A stretch of DNA of 64,000 bases from JADJAH01 sp964615795 (GTDB lineage: Bacteria; Bacteroidota; Ignavibacteria; Tepidaquicellales; Tepidaquicellaceae), in contig CAZTQR010000001.1 of NCBI GenBank assembly GCA_964615795.1, positions 54,890 through 118,889 of the forward strand. Direction: 5' to 3'. Below are positions 1-8,027 of this stretch, one piece after another. Position 1 is the stretch's first letter, and the number at the start of each line of letters is the position of its first letter. A program made the position numbers and the translations under genes. The notes beneath the pieces were generated by a model, which made no database searches, was not told where the DNA came from, and worked only from the letters and a program-made list of their open reading frames with translations.

Positions 1-107
1 ACTTTCACCGTTTCATAGTGATTGACATATAACGGCATCACAACATAATTGAAAACGATGAACACGAGGACGAGAGCCCCGGATAATATGAGGAGTTTCT
101 TTAGCAT
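1..107 (-). CDS. Partial N-terminus of a membrane-anchored, possibly PASTA-domain protein
   Basis: Only the first 35 or so codons of this minus-strand gene lie in the window. They start at the ATG whose complement is at 105-107 and run off the left edge. The translation opens with MLKKLLILSGALVLVFIVF, a single hydrophobic segment after a short basic start, then NYVVMPLYVNHYETVKV. This is a type II membrane anchor. The pattern of one anchor followed by YVNHxxxVxVP is what I recall for PASTA-domain proteins of the FCB group, but the PASTA repeats themselves would lie outside the window, so that assignment is inference. The downstream neighbour on the same strand is not visible. Confidence 0.45.
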   Translation of the reverse strand, partial: MLKKLLILSGALVLVFIVFNYVVMPLYVNHYETVK

Positions 108-178
108 GAAGAAAGCTAACTATCTCTCATGTGAAATGAAATGAAATTGCCTGAAACAGCACTTCATGAAAACCGGGA

Positions 179-1195
179 TCACTTCATGAAGCTGATCAAA
201 TGCACGTCCCTTGCATCGCCTGCTGTAAGCTCTGCAAAGTAGATCCCGCTCGGATTGCCTGACAAATCTATCGTCATCTTATAAGAACCTGCATCGAGTT
301 GATCACTGAATATTTCCTTCTTAAGCATTCCGAGTGTGTTGTAAATCCTTATACTGACCATTGACCTCCTGCTTACGCTGAATTCCAGTCTTGCTGACGG
401 ATTGAAAGGATTGGGATAGCATCTCAGTATTTCCGAAGTTTGCGGAATTTCTGCAGAGGTTTGATGCACGCCCACCGGTGAGCCGATCATTGCCCGGAGT
501 ATGTTTGCCAGCAGATTCTTTGCAAGTGACCTGTCAATAGCGTTGAAGCTGAAGCATATATTTATGATCTGCGGATCGTCAATGTTCGGGAAGAAAACCA
601 CACCGCCGGCATCGTCTTCAACAGATGCCTTATACAGAAGATATGATGTTTCCATCTTCCGGCAAACATCCTGATAGTACCCGCCTTGTGTGACAACAGG
701 TATGGTTTCCGGAAGGACATTGGGGATGTTTGCAAGATCTGAACCCGCATAATCCTGATTCAAAAGCATGACAGGATCAGCGTCCGTAATCCATGCTGAG
801 ATCTTCAGTACTTTATTGGTGAATGCCGCATATCCCGGAAACACGGCTCCTGCATAACCGTTATCGCCGCCCTCCACGAGTATCTTTCCGCCGGCATTTG
901 CATGCGAGATAAGAAGATTTCTCATGAAGTTATTCTGGCACGGATTAGGATTGTTTCCTGTCAGCAATACTGAAAGTTCATGGCTGCTTACAAGTTCAGG
1001 CGTTATCAGCTCCGGCAGAACCTCTGTGAATGAGTATCCGAATCCTGCCACAGTACGGATCACTTCCTCTGATGTAGTTCCGAGGTCATCTTTTATTATC
1101 AGCAATTTCGGATTAGCTGCCTGAGCATCTGTTAGATCAAAGTGGGCAGAAGCAAGAATTACTGCAGTCAATATAGAAAAGAGTCTGAAACTCAT
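179..1195 (-). CDS. Secreted T9SS type A sorting domain protein with glutamine-amidotransferase-like N-terminal region
   Basis: The 338-residue product starts MSFRLFSILTAVILASA, a signal peptide, continues with a Rossmann-like segment (KLLIIKDDLGTTSEEV, then GGKILVEGGDNGYAG) that resembles ThuA/amidotransferase-type folds, and ends from about residue 255 in a sorting domain opening with CYPNPFNPSARLEFS. It should be exported by Sec and then carried across the outer membrane by the type IX system. I chose the ATG at 1195 because a good promoter-like pair (-7 TAGCTTTG at 1222-1229) lies just upstream. The frame stays open to 1294, but that start would be upstream of the promoter. The enzymatic role is unknown, and the amidotransferase-like reading is weak. 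Confidence 0.8.
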   Translation of the reverse strand: MSFRLFSILTAVILASAHFDLTDAQAANPKLLIIKDDLGTTSEEVIRTVAGFGYSFTEVLPELITPELVSSHELSVLLTGNNPNPCQNNFMRNLLISHANAGGKILVEGGDNGYAGAVFPGYAAFTNKVLKISAWITDADPVMLLNQDYAGSDLANIPNVLPETIPVVTQGGYYQDVCRKMETSYLLYKASVEDDAGGVVFFPNIDDPQIINICFSFNAIDRSLAKNLLANILRAMIGSPVGVHQTSAEIPQTSEILRCYPNPFNPSARLEFSVSRRSMVSIRIYNTLGMLKKEIFSDQLDAGSYKMTIDLSGNPSGIYFAELTAGDARDVHLISFMK

Positions 1196-1221
1196 CGGAA
1201 ATATTCTTATGCGCTTTTGAA

Positions 1222-1252
1222 CAAAGCTACACTGCCTTGAGCAAAATGGAAA
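1222..1252 (-). promoter_or_regulatory. Bacteroidota-type promoter for the T9SS gene at 179-1195
   Basis: Reading the minus strand, a -33-like TTTC (1249-1252) is separated by 19 bp from a perfect -7 element TAGCTTTG (1222-1229, consensus TAnnTTTG). The ATG at 1195 follows 26 bp later. The match supports the shorter start of the downstream gene. Confidence 0.5.
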
Positions 1253-1368
1253 TGACAAAGGCGATGCACAGGCACATCTTAAAATGCGCTTCATCTATCA
1301 TTCCTATGTAATTTTATTTCATAATTTTTCGGGCTATAATTACTGCACATTAAAATTTTCAAAAAATT

Positions 1369-1866
1369 ATGGCCACACAATTTTCGTTTGACATTGTATC
1401 CGAAGTGGACCTTCAGGAGGTTGACAATGCCATAAACCAGGCGTTGAAGGAGATACAGCAAAGATATGATTTCAAGGGCAGTAAAAGCAGTATTGAGCTC
1501 AACAAGAAAGAGAACAAGATCAGCATCCATTCGGATGATGAGTTCAAGCTCAAGTCCGTGATTGACATTCTTCAGAACAAGATGATCAAGAGAGGCATTT
1601 CCGTAAAGGCAATGAGCTTCGGAAGCGTTGAGCGTGCTTCGGGAGCTTCGGTAAGGCAGGAGGTCAAACTACAGAAAGGCATTGAGAAGGATGATGCAAA
1701 GCTCATTGTGAAGATCATCAAGGACAGCAAGCTTAAGGTCCAGGCATCCATACAGGATGAGCAGGTCAGGGTCTCAGGCAAGAGCAAAGATGATCTGCAG
1801 GAAGTAATGAGTCTATTGAAGGAAAAGGACCTCAGCTTTGCATTTCAGTTCACCAACTACAGATAA
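1369..1866 (+). CDS. yajQ: YajQ/DUF520 family nucleotide-binding protein
   Basis: The 165-residue product is a full-length YajQ protein, of the usual length for the family (about 160-165). It starts MATQFSFDIVSEVDLQEV, with QRYDFKGSKSSIEL near residues 31-44, and ends SFAFQFTNYR, all family hallmarks. Members are cytoplasmic, have two RNP-like folds, and have been reported to bind nucleotides, including cyclic di-GMP in Xanthomonas. The role in this organism is not shown by the sequence. The gene stands alone and converges on the RlpA gene; a hairpin at 1872-1898 separates the two ends. Confidence 0.93.
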   Translation: MATQFSFDIVSEVDLQEVDNAINQALKEIQQRYDFKGSKSSIELNKKENKISIHSDDEFKLKSVIDILQNKMIKRGISVKAMSFGSVERASGASVRQEVKLQKGIEKDDAKLIVKIIKDSKLKVQASIQDEQVRVSGKSKDDLQEVMSLLKEKDLSFAFQFTNYR

Positions 1867-1898
1867 TAAAAAAGCCGGTGCGCACTGCACACCGGCTT
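1866..1898 (-). terminator. Intrinsic terminator of the RlpA gene, in the gap to yajQ
   Basis: A 9-bp stem AAGCCGGTG (1872-1880) pairs with CACCGGCTT (1890-1898) around a 9-nt loop. On the minus strand the stem is followed by a run of T (complement of the A-run at 1868-1873), so it is a proper rho-independent terminator for the rlpA-like gene. For yajQ on the plus strand the hairpin is present but there is no T-run. Confidence 0.8.
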
Positions 1899-1904
1899 AA
1901 AGGC

Positions 1905-2831
1905 CTATCCGCCAATCTTAACCAGTTTTGTCTGGAGATTGGATTTCAGATTCAGAATCCGGATAATGTCTTCCTTTGCATCATTTGGCTCTTCATAATT
2001 TCCAACCAGCACTTTGTAGATCGAAGCCGTGTTGCTTTTCATCTCTTCCAGAAAAATATTTTTGAATTTTTCTGTTTCCAGCAAGGAAATCAGCTCATCG
2101 CATTTACCCTCATCACTGAAGGCGGCAACCTCAATGGAGTAACCGCTTATGAATTTCACTTTGTCTGTGATCTCAAAGTAGTTCCTTCCTTGATTTTGGG
2201 AAGCTTCCTCATAAATATTCAGGTTTGCGTCGGCCGCATCCGGGGTCAGAACCTTGATTCTTACCCTTTGCATACTGAATGCGGCTGTCAATTGCTCATT
2301 GGATATTTCACCGTCCATTGCCGCGGCTGAATCCAGTTCAACAAATATTTTAGATGTTGAAGGGAATATGTCTTCAAAAAGGTTTAGCGGAGCCAGATTC
2401 TCGTCTGTTTCCTCGGTTTCTTCTTCCATTTCCGGATCGATTATCTCCAACCGTACTTTGGCAAGTCCGCCCATTTGAATTTCTTCTTTAGCCGCCTTTG
2501 AGAGGTCTATGATCCTGCCTCTTATGTAAGGACCCCTGTCGTTGATTCTCACAACGACAGTCATGTCATTATTGAGGTTTGTTACCTTGACTAAGGTATT
2601 GAAGGGTAAGGTTTTGTGAGCTGCCGTCATTTCATAAGTGTTAAACCGCTCTCCATTAGCGGTCTTTCGACCATGAAATCCTGGGCCGTACCACGAAGCC
2701 TCGCCTATCTGTTCAAAGTCCGGGCTAACATCCTTTGGCTTTGCCTGAATTTGAGAAATAATGCTAAAGCTGATTAAGTTAATTAAAACTATAACGAGCA
2801 GATTGCCCGCTACTATTTTAATTTTGCTCAA
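1905..2831 (-). CDS. RlpA-like septal ring protein with DPBB and SPOR domains
   Basis: The 308-residue product has an N-terminal hydrophobic export segment (about residues 5-28) and a double-psi beta-barrel RlpA domain at about 38-135. That domain carries the typical GEASWYGPGFHGRKTANGE motif and the later NDRGPYIRGRIIDLS. A linker rich in acidic residues follows, and then a C-terminal SPOR domain (about 230-305, GYSIEVAAFSDEGKC). RlpA proteins act in the periplasm on denuded septal peptidoglycan, and SPOR recognises it. I chose the TTG start at 2831 because a strong Shine-Dalgarno (AGGAG) precedes it at the right distance. The frame is open to another TTG at 2873 with no such site. It is monocistronic. 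Confidence 0.87.
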   Translation of the reverse strand: MSKIKIVAGNLLVIVLINLISFSIISQIQAKPKDVSPDFEQIGEASWYGPGFHGRKTANGERFNTYEMTAAHKTLPFNTLVKVTNLNNDMTVVVRINDRGPYIRGRIIDLSKAAKEEIQMGGLAKVRLEIIDPEMEEETEETDENLAPLNLFEDIFPSTSKIFVELDSAAAMDGEISNEQLTAAFSMQRVRIKVLTPDAADANLNIYEEASQNQGRNYFEITDKVKFISGYSIEVAAFSDEGKCDELISLLETEKFKNIFLEEMKSNTASIYKVLVGNYEEPNDAKEDIIRILNLKSNLQTKLVKIGG

Positions 2832-2836
2832 TGTTT

Positions 2837-2844
2837 CTTCTCCT
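2837..2844 (-). promoter_or_regulatory. Ribosome binding site that fixes a TTG start
   Basis: AGGAGAAG on the minus strand ends 5 nt before the TTG whose first base is 2831. No ATG or GTG is available in frame nearby, so this site decides the start of the RlpA-like gene. Confidence 0.55.
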
Positions 2845-2873
2845 ATGTATGTTATCGAATGTGTTTGAAACAA

Positions 2874-3295
2874 TCTTTAGCGCCACAGGAAACGCAATAA
2901 CTTAATCTGAGCTTTTCTTATAACTCTTTAGAAAAGAACGATATAAACTCTGTTACAACATTTGTCAAAAAATCTGTCGCCAAGATAGCCATAAGGTGCC
3001 TTAGTTGCAACCTATTTTTCCCTCCCGGACCGGCTTTGGCATGCATCGTGCAGACCTGAGCCCTGCTAATACAGATTCGCCCCCTTTCCAAAAACCCTAA
3101 AAACGAGCTGAAATTGGGGCTTCACAAATGTATTCCAGAAGAGATCTCTATGGTCGGGCCGGCATATTCCGGGAATCCTTCCAATTTTAGGGCTAGCAAT
3201 CAGTCTGCCCTGCTTAGCTATTAACGGACTTTCCGCTCTCTCGCGAATAAGACACAGTGAAATATACTTGCATGGCAATATTTGAACTGAAGAAT
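2874..3295. other. Intergenic stretch without a recognisable gene
   Basis: About 420 bp between the start of the RlpA-like gene and the Omp28-like gene. Short open frames exist on the minus strand but have no family features and no ribosome site. I see no tRNA, no clear riboswitch and no transposon remnant. It should hold the promoter of the RlpA-like gene, but I found no convincing TAnnTTTG element for it. Confidence 0.5.
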
Positions 3296-3303
3296 TAAGT
3301 TTG
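3296..3303 (+). promoter_or_regulatory. -7 element for the Omp28-like gene
   Basis: TAAGTTTG is a perfect match to TAnnTTTG and lies 26 bp before the ATG at 3330. I see no good -33 TTTG at 19-20 bp, so the call rests on the -7 box and its position. Confidence 0.35.
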
Positions 3304-3329
3304 TCGTAACCATCAATAATGAAGATAAT

Positions 3330-4382
3330 ATGAAACAGCTTATTTCTCTTTTATTCCTCGTATTTGCAGTTCTTGCCATTTCAACAGACAGTTTCCCCCA
3401 GGCCAAGAAAGTGCTGTTCGAGGAATTCACAAATGCATCATGTGCTCCATGTGCGGCAAACAATCCGGCTCTCAAGAGCTTTATCGAATCAAAGGGAGAT
3501 ACAATAGTTGCCGTAATGTATCACACGAATTTCCCGGGGTTCGATCCTATGTACAACGCAAATCCGGGCCAGGTGGAAGAACGCAGGACAGGCTACTATT
3601 CCGATGTGAATGCCGTGCCATGGCTTAAAGGGGATGGTGACATGTTCCCGGATATCTGGCCTTTTACTCTCACGAACTTCAACACAGCATTCGATACAAG
3701 AAAGAGCGTAACTCCCCTGCTGACCATATCTGTATCTGATCAGAGAATTCCCGGAGACACCGTCAGATCGATCGTAACGATCAACATTCCTCAGCCGCTC
3801 CCGCCCGGGAACTATAAGCTAAGGGTAATGGCTGTTGAGAATGTAATTGAATACGCCAGCCCGCCGGGATCAAACGGTGAAAGGATCTTCGAGAATGTGT
3901 TCCGTAAGGGATTTCCGGATATGCAGGGAACCCCGGTCCAGACTGCGGCCGGAAACTATGAATTCATTTATAAGTATAAGATCGAGCCTGCCTGGCAGGA
4001 CTCAAGCATTCATACAATCGCTTTCGTCCAGAATGATGCAGGCGGTAAGGAAGTGCTTAACTGTGCTTCGGGAAGAAACCCAGTAACTTCCGTTCAGAAT
4101 GCATCTTCATCAATTCCGGTTGATTATGAATTGGGGCAGAATTTTCCGAACCCCTTCAATCCAACTACGAAAATAACATTTGCAGTACGTGTCAGCGGTG
4201 AATACGAACTTGCGGTATTTGATGTGATGGGAAGAAAAGTTTCTCAGATTGTAAATGAAAGGCTTGAAGCCGGAAGTTATTCTGCGAAGTTTTCGGGAGA
4301 AGGACTTTCGAGCGGGGTTTACTTCTACAAACTCACGGGCAAAGGGATAAGCATCGCAAAAAAGATGCTACTGAGCAAATAA
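3330..4382 (+). CDS. Omp28-like secreted protein with thioredoxin-type CxxC and T9SS sorting domain
   Basis: The 350-residue product has a signal peptide (MKQLISLLFLVFAVLA...), then KKVLFEEFTNASCAPC with a CxxC pair at Cys38 and Cys41 and NNPALKSF behind it. This is the layout of the Omp28-related family, thioredoxin-fold proteins of the Bacteroidota envelope. The middle is a beta-rich domain. From about residue 267 comes a T9SS type A sorting domain (GQNFPNPFNPTTKITF, ending KKMLLSK). It is probably a surface-exposed or released protein. The CxxC suggests a redox or disulfide role, but no substrate can be named. It is a single gene with its own promoter-like element at 3296. Confidence 0.85.
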   Translation: MKQLISLLFLVFAVLAISTDSFPQAKKVLFEEFTNASCAPCAANNPALKSFIESKGDTIVAVMYHTNFPGFDPMYNANPGQVEERRTGYYSDVNAVPWLKGDGDMFPDIWPFTLTNFNTAFDTRKSVTPLLTISVSDQRIPGDTVRSIVTINIPQPLPPGNYKLRVMAVENVIEYASPPGSNGERIFENVFRKGFPDMQGTPVQTAAGNYEFIYKYKIEPAWQDSSIHTIAFVQNDAGGKEVLNCASGRNPVTSVQNASSSIPVDYELGQNFPNPFNPTTKITFAVRVSGEYELAVFDVMGRKVSQIVNERLEAGSYSAKFSGEGLSSGVYFYKLTGKGISIAKKMLLSK

Positions 4383-4406
4383 AAAGCAGAAAATAATTTA
4401 AATAAG

Positions 4407-4444
4407 ATATGCTAACAGTATTAAATTAATTGCTGTTAGCATAT
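4407..4444. terminator. Perfect 12-bp inverted repeat between convergent genes
   Basis: ATATGCTAACAG (4407-4418) pairs exactly with CTGTTAGCATAT (4433-4444) around a 14-nt AT-rich loop. It sits between the stop of the Omp28-like gene (4382) and the stop of the acetyltransferase gene (4449), where a two-way terminator is expected. There is no long T-run on either side, so the termination role is inferred from position. Confidence 0.5.
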
Positions 4445-4448
4445 TGCA

Positions 4449-5579
4449 TTAAAGTACTTTATCGAATATTCTAAGGGTTTTGTAGATCTTTGCGCCGAGC
4501 TTCTCGGCCGTCTGAACCATTGCAAAATTGTCTTCCAGAACCCAGGAAATTTCCGCGCCGGTATAGCCCTTTCTGTTTCCCGCCTTGATGACGTCTCTGT
4601 AGAATCCGGCATCAATTCCCATTTTTTGATATTCTTTCTTTACGCCCATGATGATAACTCTTAGCCGGTTTATCTTCTTCTTATTGGCAAGGAATTTGAA
4701 TACACCAAGCGGAAACAGCTTACCATTCAGGCCTTTGATTGCCTGATTAATGTCTGGCAGTGTAAGTGAAAACCCCACAGGCTTTCCGTCAATATCAGCA
4801 AACTGCACAAAGTCCGGGTCAACTGCCATCTTCAGGTTCTTGGCAAGGTGATCTATTTCATCATCCGTAAGAGGCACAAATCCCCAGTTTCTTGACCAGG
4901 CATCGTTATAAACCTCCTTCACTCTTCTCACTTCATTATTGAAATCCTTCATATTGAGATTTCTGTAAACGATACCTTCCCTCTTCTTGATCATTTCAGT
5001 GATCCTTTCCAGTTTGTCCATCATCTTCTGATCCTTGATCACATCCTTAGATATCCAGAATGCGTACATGTCCTTGGCCTTTGCAAATCCGTAAGAAGTA
5101 AGAAGCTCTTCATAAAATGGAGGATTATATGGCATCAGCATTACGGGCTCCTTGTCAAAACCGCTAACAAGCAGTCCGCACTCGTCATTTGTAGAAGGGC
5201 TGACAGGGCCTCTTGCAGTTATCATTCCCTCATTTCGAAGAAATCCGAGAGCCGCATCCAAAAGAGGTGCGGAGACGGACTTATCATCAATTGATTCAAA
5301 AAAACCGAAGAAGCCGGTCTTCTCATTGTGAAAGGAGTTGTGGTTGTCGTTTATTATTGCTGCAACCCTGCCGACCACCTCTGCGTTCTTCACGGCTATC
5401 CACATCTTCAGCCTGGCGTGCGAATAGAAGGGATTCTTCTTTGTGTCGAGATTATTCTTGACATCAAACCTCAGGGGCTCAACCCAGTTGCTGTCATTTG
5501 CATAAAGCTTGTACGGAAATTCTATGAACCTCTTCTTATCATAGTCAGACTCAACAGGTATTACACTGATCTCACTCAC
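4449..5579 (-). CDS. GNAT-like acetyltransferase family protein
   Basis: The 376-residue product begins MSEISVIPVESDYDKKRF and contains the phrases FPYKLYANDSNWVEPLR, KNPFYSHARLKMWIA, RGPVSPSTNDECGLL and MPYNPPFYEELL. These are typical of a conserved group usually annotated as N-acetyltransferase, with the GNAT-type part in the C-terminal half (about 190-370, KEYQKMGIDAGFYRDVI). Substrate unknown; probably cytoplasmic. I chose the GTG at 5579, which has AGGAG 7 nt upstream. A TTG at 5606 is also in frame without such a site. It lies directly behind bcp (about 30 bp or less), so the two are probably co-transcribed. Confidence 0.75.
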   Translation of the reverse strand: MSEISVIPVESDYDKKRFIEFPYKLYANDSNWVEPLRFDVKNNLDTKKNPFYSHARLKMWIAVKNAEVVGRVAAIINDNHNSFHNEKTGFFGFFESIDDKSVSAPLLDAALGFLRNEGMITARGPVSPSTNDECGLLVSGFDKEPVMLMPYNPPFYEELLTSYGFAKAKDMYAFWISKDVIKDQKMMDKLERITEMIKKREGIVYRNLNMKDFNNEVRRVKEVYNDAWSRNWGFVPLTDDEIDHLAKNLKMAVDPDFVQFADIDGKPVGFSLTLPDINQAIKGLNGKLFPLGVFKFLANKKKINRLRVIIMGVKKEYQKMGIDAGFYRDVIKAGNRKGYTGAEISWVLEDNFAMVQTAEKLGAKIYKTLRIFDKVL

Positions 5580-5586
5580 TGTCTCT

Positions 5587-5591
5587 CTCCT
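5587..5591 (-). promoter_or_regulatory. Ribosome binding site favouring a GTG start
   Basis: AGGAG on the minus strand is 7 nt before the GTG whose first base is 5579. It is the reason for preferring this start over the in-frame TTG at 5606. Confidence 0.5.
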
Positions 5592-5609
5592 TACGTTTAC
5601 TTTCAAAAT

Positions 5610-6083
5610 TCATTTCTTTCCACTCAGTGCATTCAGTACTTCCTCAGTATGTCCGTCAACCTTCACCTTCCTGAACACAGCTTTGATCTTGCCATTTCCG
5701 TCAATCACAAAAGTGGTCCTTTCAATTCCCATGTACTTCCTGCCGTACATTGACTTCTCTTTCCAAACACCATATTTCTCCAGCATTTCGGCAGTCTCGT
5801 CTGAGAGCAATGTAAACGGAAGATCATACTTGTTCTTGAACTTCCGGTGAGACGCAACGCTGTCCTTGCTTACACCGATTATCACCGCGCCGCTCTTTTC
5901 AAACACCTTTATGTTGTCCCGGAAACTGCATGCTTCCTTTGTGCAACCGGAAGTGTCATCCTTCGGATAGAAGTAAAGCACGACATTCTTTCCCTTAAGA
6001 TCGCTCAGTTTCAGTTTTCCTCCCTTGTCATCAGGCAGTGTGAATGCAGGCGCTTTATCTCCAACAGAAAGCTCTTTGCTCAT
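5610..6083 (-). CDS. bcp: Thioredoxin-dependent thiol peroxidase (peroxiredoxin Q/Bcp)
   Basis: The 157-residue product is a complete Bcp-type peroxiredoxin. It reduces hydrogen peroxide and organic peroxides in the cytoplasm with electrons from thioredoxin. The signature YFYPKDDTSGCTKEACSFRD gives the peroxidatic cysteine as Cys47 and the resolving cysteine as Cys52, the close 1-Cys-plus-5 spacing of the Bcp class. The later GRKYMGIERTTFVIDGNG is also typical. It starts at an ATG and is 15 bp downstream of the symporter gene, with the acetyltransferase gene immediately behind it, so these three may form one minus-strand unit. Confidence 0.95.
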   Translation of the reverse strand: MSKELSVGDKAPAFTLPDDKGGKLKLSDLKGKNVVLYFYPKDDTSGCTKEACSFRDNIKVFEKSGAVIIGVSKDSVASHRKFKNKYDLPFTLLSDETAEMLEKYGVWKEKSMYGRKYMGIERTTFVIDGNGKIKAVFRKVKVDGHTEEVLNALSGKK

Positions 6084-6098
6084 TATTGTCTTTGAATT

Positions 6099-7850
6099 TT
6101 AAATTCCTGATTTGTCAAAATTCCTTTTGATCACATAAGCCGAAGCGAGTCCGATGCCGAACAGTATTGCAGAAGTTCCCGTTTCACCAAAAAGCAGTTT
6201 GCCTATTCCGAAAAGAAAGGAATAGACGAGGACAATGCCGGCGATCCAGCTTACAAATAGGCGCGAATATCCTGAATCCGGCGTCACTTCGGGCATTTCA
6301 TTTGATATCTTAATCCAGCCCGGGCCTCCGGGATGAACCTTTGTGTAAAACTTCTTCAGCGTTTCTGTACTTGTAGGTGATGTCAGGTAAGCTGTAACTA
6401 TCCATGCCGCTGTGGTGACGGGTACTATGATGTAGAGTGTTTCGGGAAACTTTACATCAAATCTGCCAAAGTACAGAATTCCGTAAACAACAAACGGTGT
6501 TAAGGTTGCAACTATCTCACTCCATGCATTCACCCGCCACCAGAACCATCTCATTATCAGTACAAGCCCCAGCCCCGCACCGCATTCTATCACAAAGCTC
6601 CACACACCTGAAATAGTCTTCATCTGAGTTGTGACGATGACCGATAGGAACATGAACACGATCGTTGCTATCCTGGATATAAGAACGTAGTGCTTTTCGG
6701 GCTTGTCTTTCTCAATGAACCTTCGGTAAAGGTCGTTGATAAAGTAAGAGGTGCCCCAGTTAAGATGCGTGGCTATCGTTGACATATAAGCCGCAAAGAA
6801 TGCCGCCAGAAGTAAGCCCTTAAGTCCTGCCGGGAGGAATTCATTCATTGCCTTTACAAATCCAAGGCCCTTATCTGAGTGCGACAGCTCGGGGTAAAGT
6901 ACTATCGCGCAGAGTCCTACGATTATCCATGGCCACGGCCTTATGCAGTAATGTGCAACCTGAAAGAACAGTGTTGCGAACAGTGAGTTCTTTTCATCTT
7001 TGGCGCTCATCATTCTCTGAGCCACATATCCTCCGCCACCCGGTTCTGCTCCGGGATACCATGAAGCCCACCATTGAATTGCTATGAAGGCAAGGAAAGT
7101 TGAAACGGTCATAGCAAGTATTCCTCCCACTCCGGGTTCCGACTCAGCCCCGATCTCCGGAGTGAACCTCAGTGCCCAGTCAGGGAGCTTAGCCTGCAGG
7201 CCATCTAGTCCGCCGATCTGCTGTGAATTAACCACTATGACAGCGAGGATGATACAACCGGCCATGGCAAGTATGAACTGAAACGCATCCGTTACCGCAA
7301 CTCCCCAAAGCCCCGACAAGGCCGAGTAGAAAGCCGTGAGAAGCATGCATGCCCCCACAAAGAAGATCGCATTCTCCGCGTTTACATATTCGGGGAACAT
7401 TCCTGTAAGTATCTTTATCATTGCAAGGTTCACCCAGCCCATGATGATCGTGTTCATGAAAACCCCAAGGTAAACAGCCTTGAATCCCCTGAGTAATGCC
7501 GCGGCTTTGCCGGAATATCTGAACTCTATGAACTCTACATCGGTCAGAATTTCTGCCCTTCTCCAAAGCCTTGAAAAGAAGAATACAGTCAGCATTCCTC
7601 CGATGAGCATGTTCCACCACAGCCAGTTCCCGGCAATTCCGCTTTGGCCGACAAGTTCTGTAACAGCCAGCGGGGTGTCTGCAGCAAATGTAGTGGCCAC
7701 CATCGATAGCCCCGCAAGCCACCAGGTCATTTTTCTGCCGGAAAGGAAATAGTTTTCCGTACTGCCGCTTGCACGCTTTGAGAAATACAGTCCGATAAGA
7801 AGGGAAAAGAGGAAATAGAGAATTATGATTACCCAGTCAATAAACTGCAT
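6099..7850 (-). CDS. Sodium:solute symporter family transporter
   Basis: The 583-residue product is a polytopic inner-membrane protein of the SSS family with about 13-14 hydrophobic segments. It opens MQFIDWVIIILYFLFSLLIG, followed by YFLSGRKMTWWLAGLSMVA and FAADTPLAVTELV, the usual SSS N-terminal layout. A later segment reads AAFFAAYMSTIATHLNWGTSYFINDLY, also characteristic. The family couples uptake of sugars, amino acids, organic anions or vitamins to sodium entry; the solute here cannot be told from sequence. I chose the ATG at 7850, immediately before the first membrane segment; the open frame reaches back to 7919. It is followed by bcp 15 bp downstream. Confidence 0.88.
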   Translation of the reverse strand: MQFIDWVIIILYFLFSLLIGLYFSKRASGSTENYFLSGRKMTWWLAGLSMVATTFAADTPLAVTELVGQSGIAGNWLWWNMLIGGMLTVFFFSRLWRRAEILTDVEFIEFRYSGKAAALLRGFKAVYLGVFMNTIIMGWVNLAMIKILTGMFPEYVNAENAIFFVGACMLLTAFYSALSGLWGVAVTDAFQFILAMAGCIILAVIVVNSQQIGGLDGLQAKLPDWALRFTPEIGAESEPGVGGILAMTVSTFLAFIAIQWWASWYPGAEPGGGGYVAQRMMSAKDEKNSLFATLFFQVAHYCIRPWPWIIVGLCAIVLYPELSHSDKGLGFVKAMNEFLPAGLKGLLLAAFFAAYMSTIATHLNWGTSYFINDLYRRFIEKDKPEKHYVLISRIATIVFMFLSVIVTTQMKTISGVWSFVIECGAGLGLVLIMRWFWWRVNAWSEIVATLTPFVVYGILYFGRFDVKFPETLYIIVPVTTAAWIVTAYLTSPTSTETLKKFYTKVHPGGPGWIKISNEMPEVTPDSGYSRLFVSWIAGIVLVYSFLFGIGKLLFGETGTSAILFGIGLASAYVIKRNFDKSGI

Positions 7851-7954
7851 ATGATGTGAAAAGTTAGCGCAATTTAGACTTTTCACCTTTAATTTTAAAC
7901 ATACAGTTAAATCTTTCAACCCTGCGGCAATATCTCACTGTACCCAAAAAAACA

Positions 7955-7985
7955 TTTGATAACATGAAACTAATTCATAACTTGG
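7955..7985 (+). promoter_or_regulatory. Bacteroidota-type promoter for the two thioredoxin-fold genes
   Basis: A perfect -33 TTTG (7955-7958) is followed after exactly 19 bp by TAACTTGG (7978-7985), 7 of 8 to TAnnTTTG. The ATG at 8028 is 42 bp downstream. This is one of the best promoter pairs in the window. Confidence 0.5.
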
Positions 7986-8027
7986 CAAGTTTATTGAGTT
8001 ACATTTCTCTAAATTAAAAATCCAAAA

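Noticed and set aside
161..190. Repeated TTCATGAA motifs at the end of the first T9SS gene, possible terminator
   Set aside because: The unit is itself palindromic, so pairing is trivial; there is no T-run and the spacing is poor.
7228..7722. A 164-codon minus-strand frame in a second reading frame of the symporter gene
   Set aside because: It lies wholly inside the symporter coding region, in a shifted frame, with a His/Cys/Arg-rich product and no family features.
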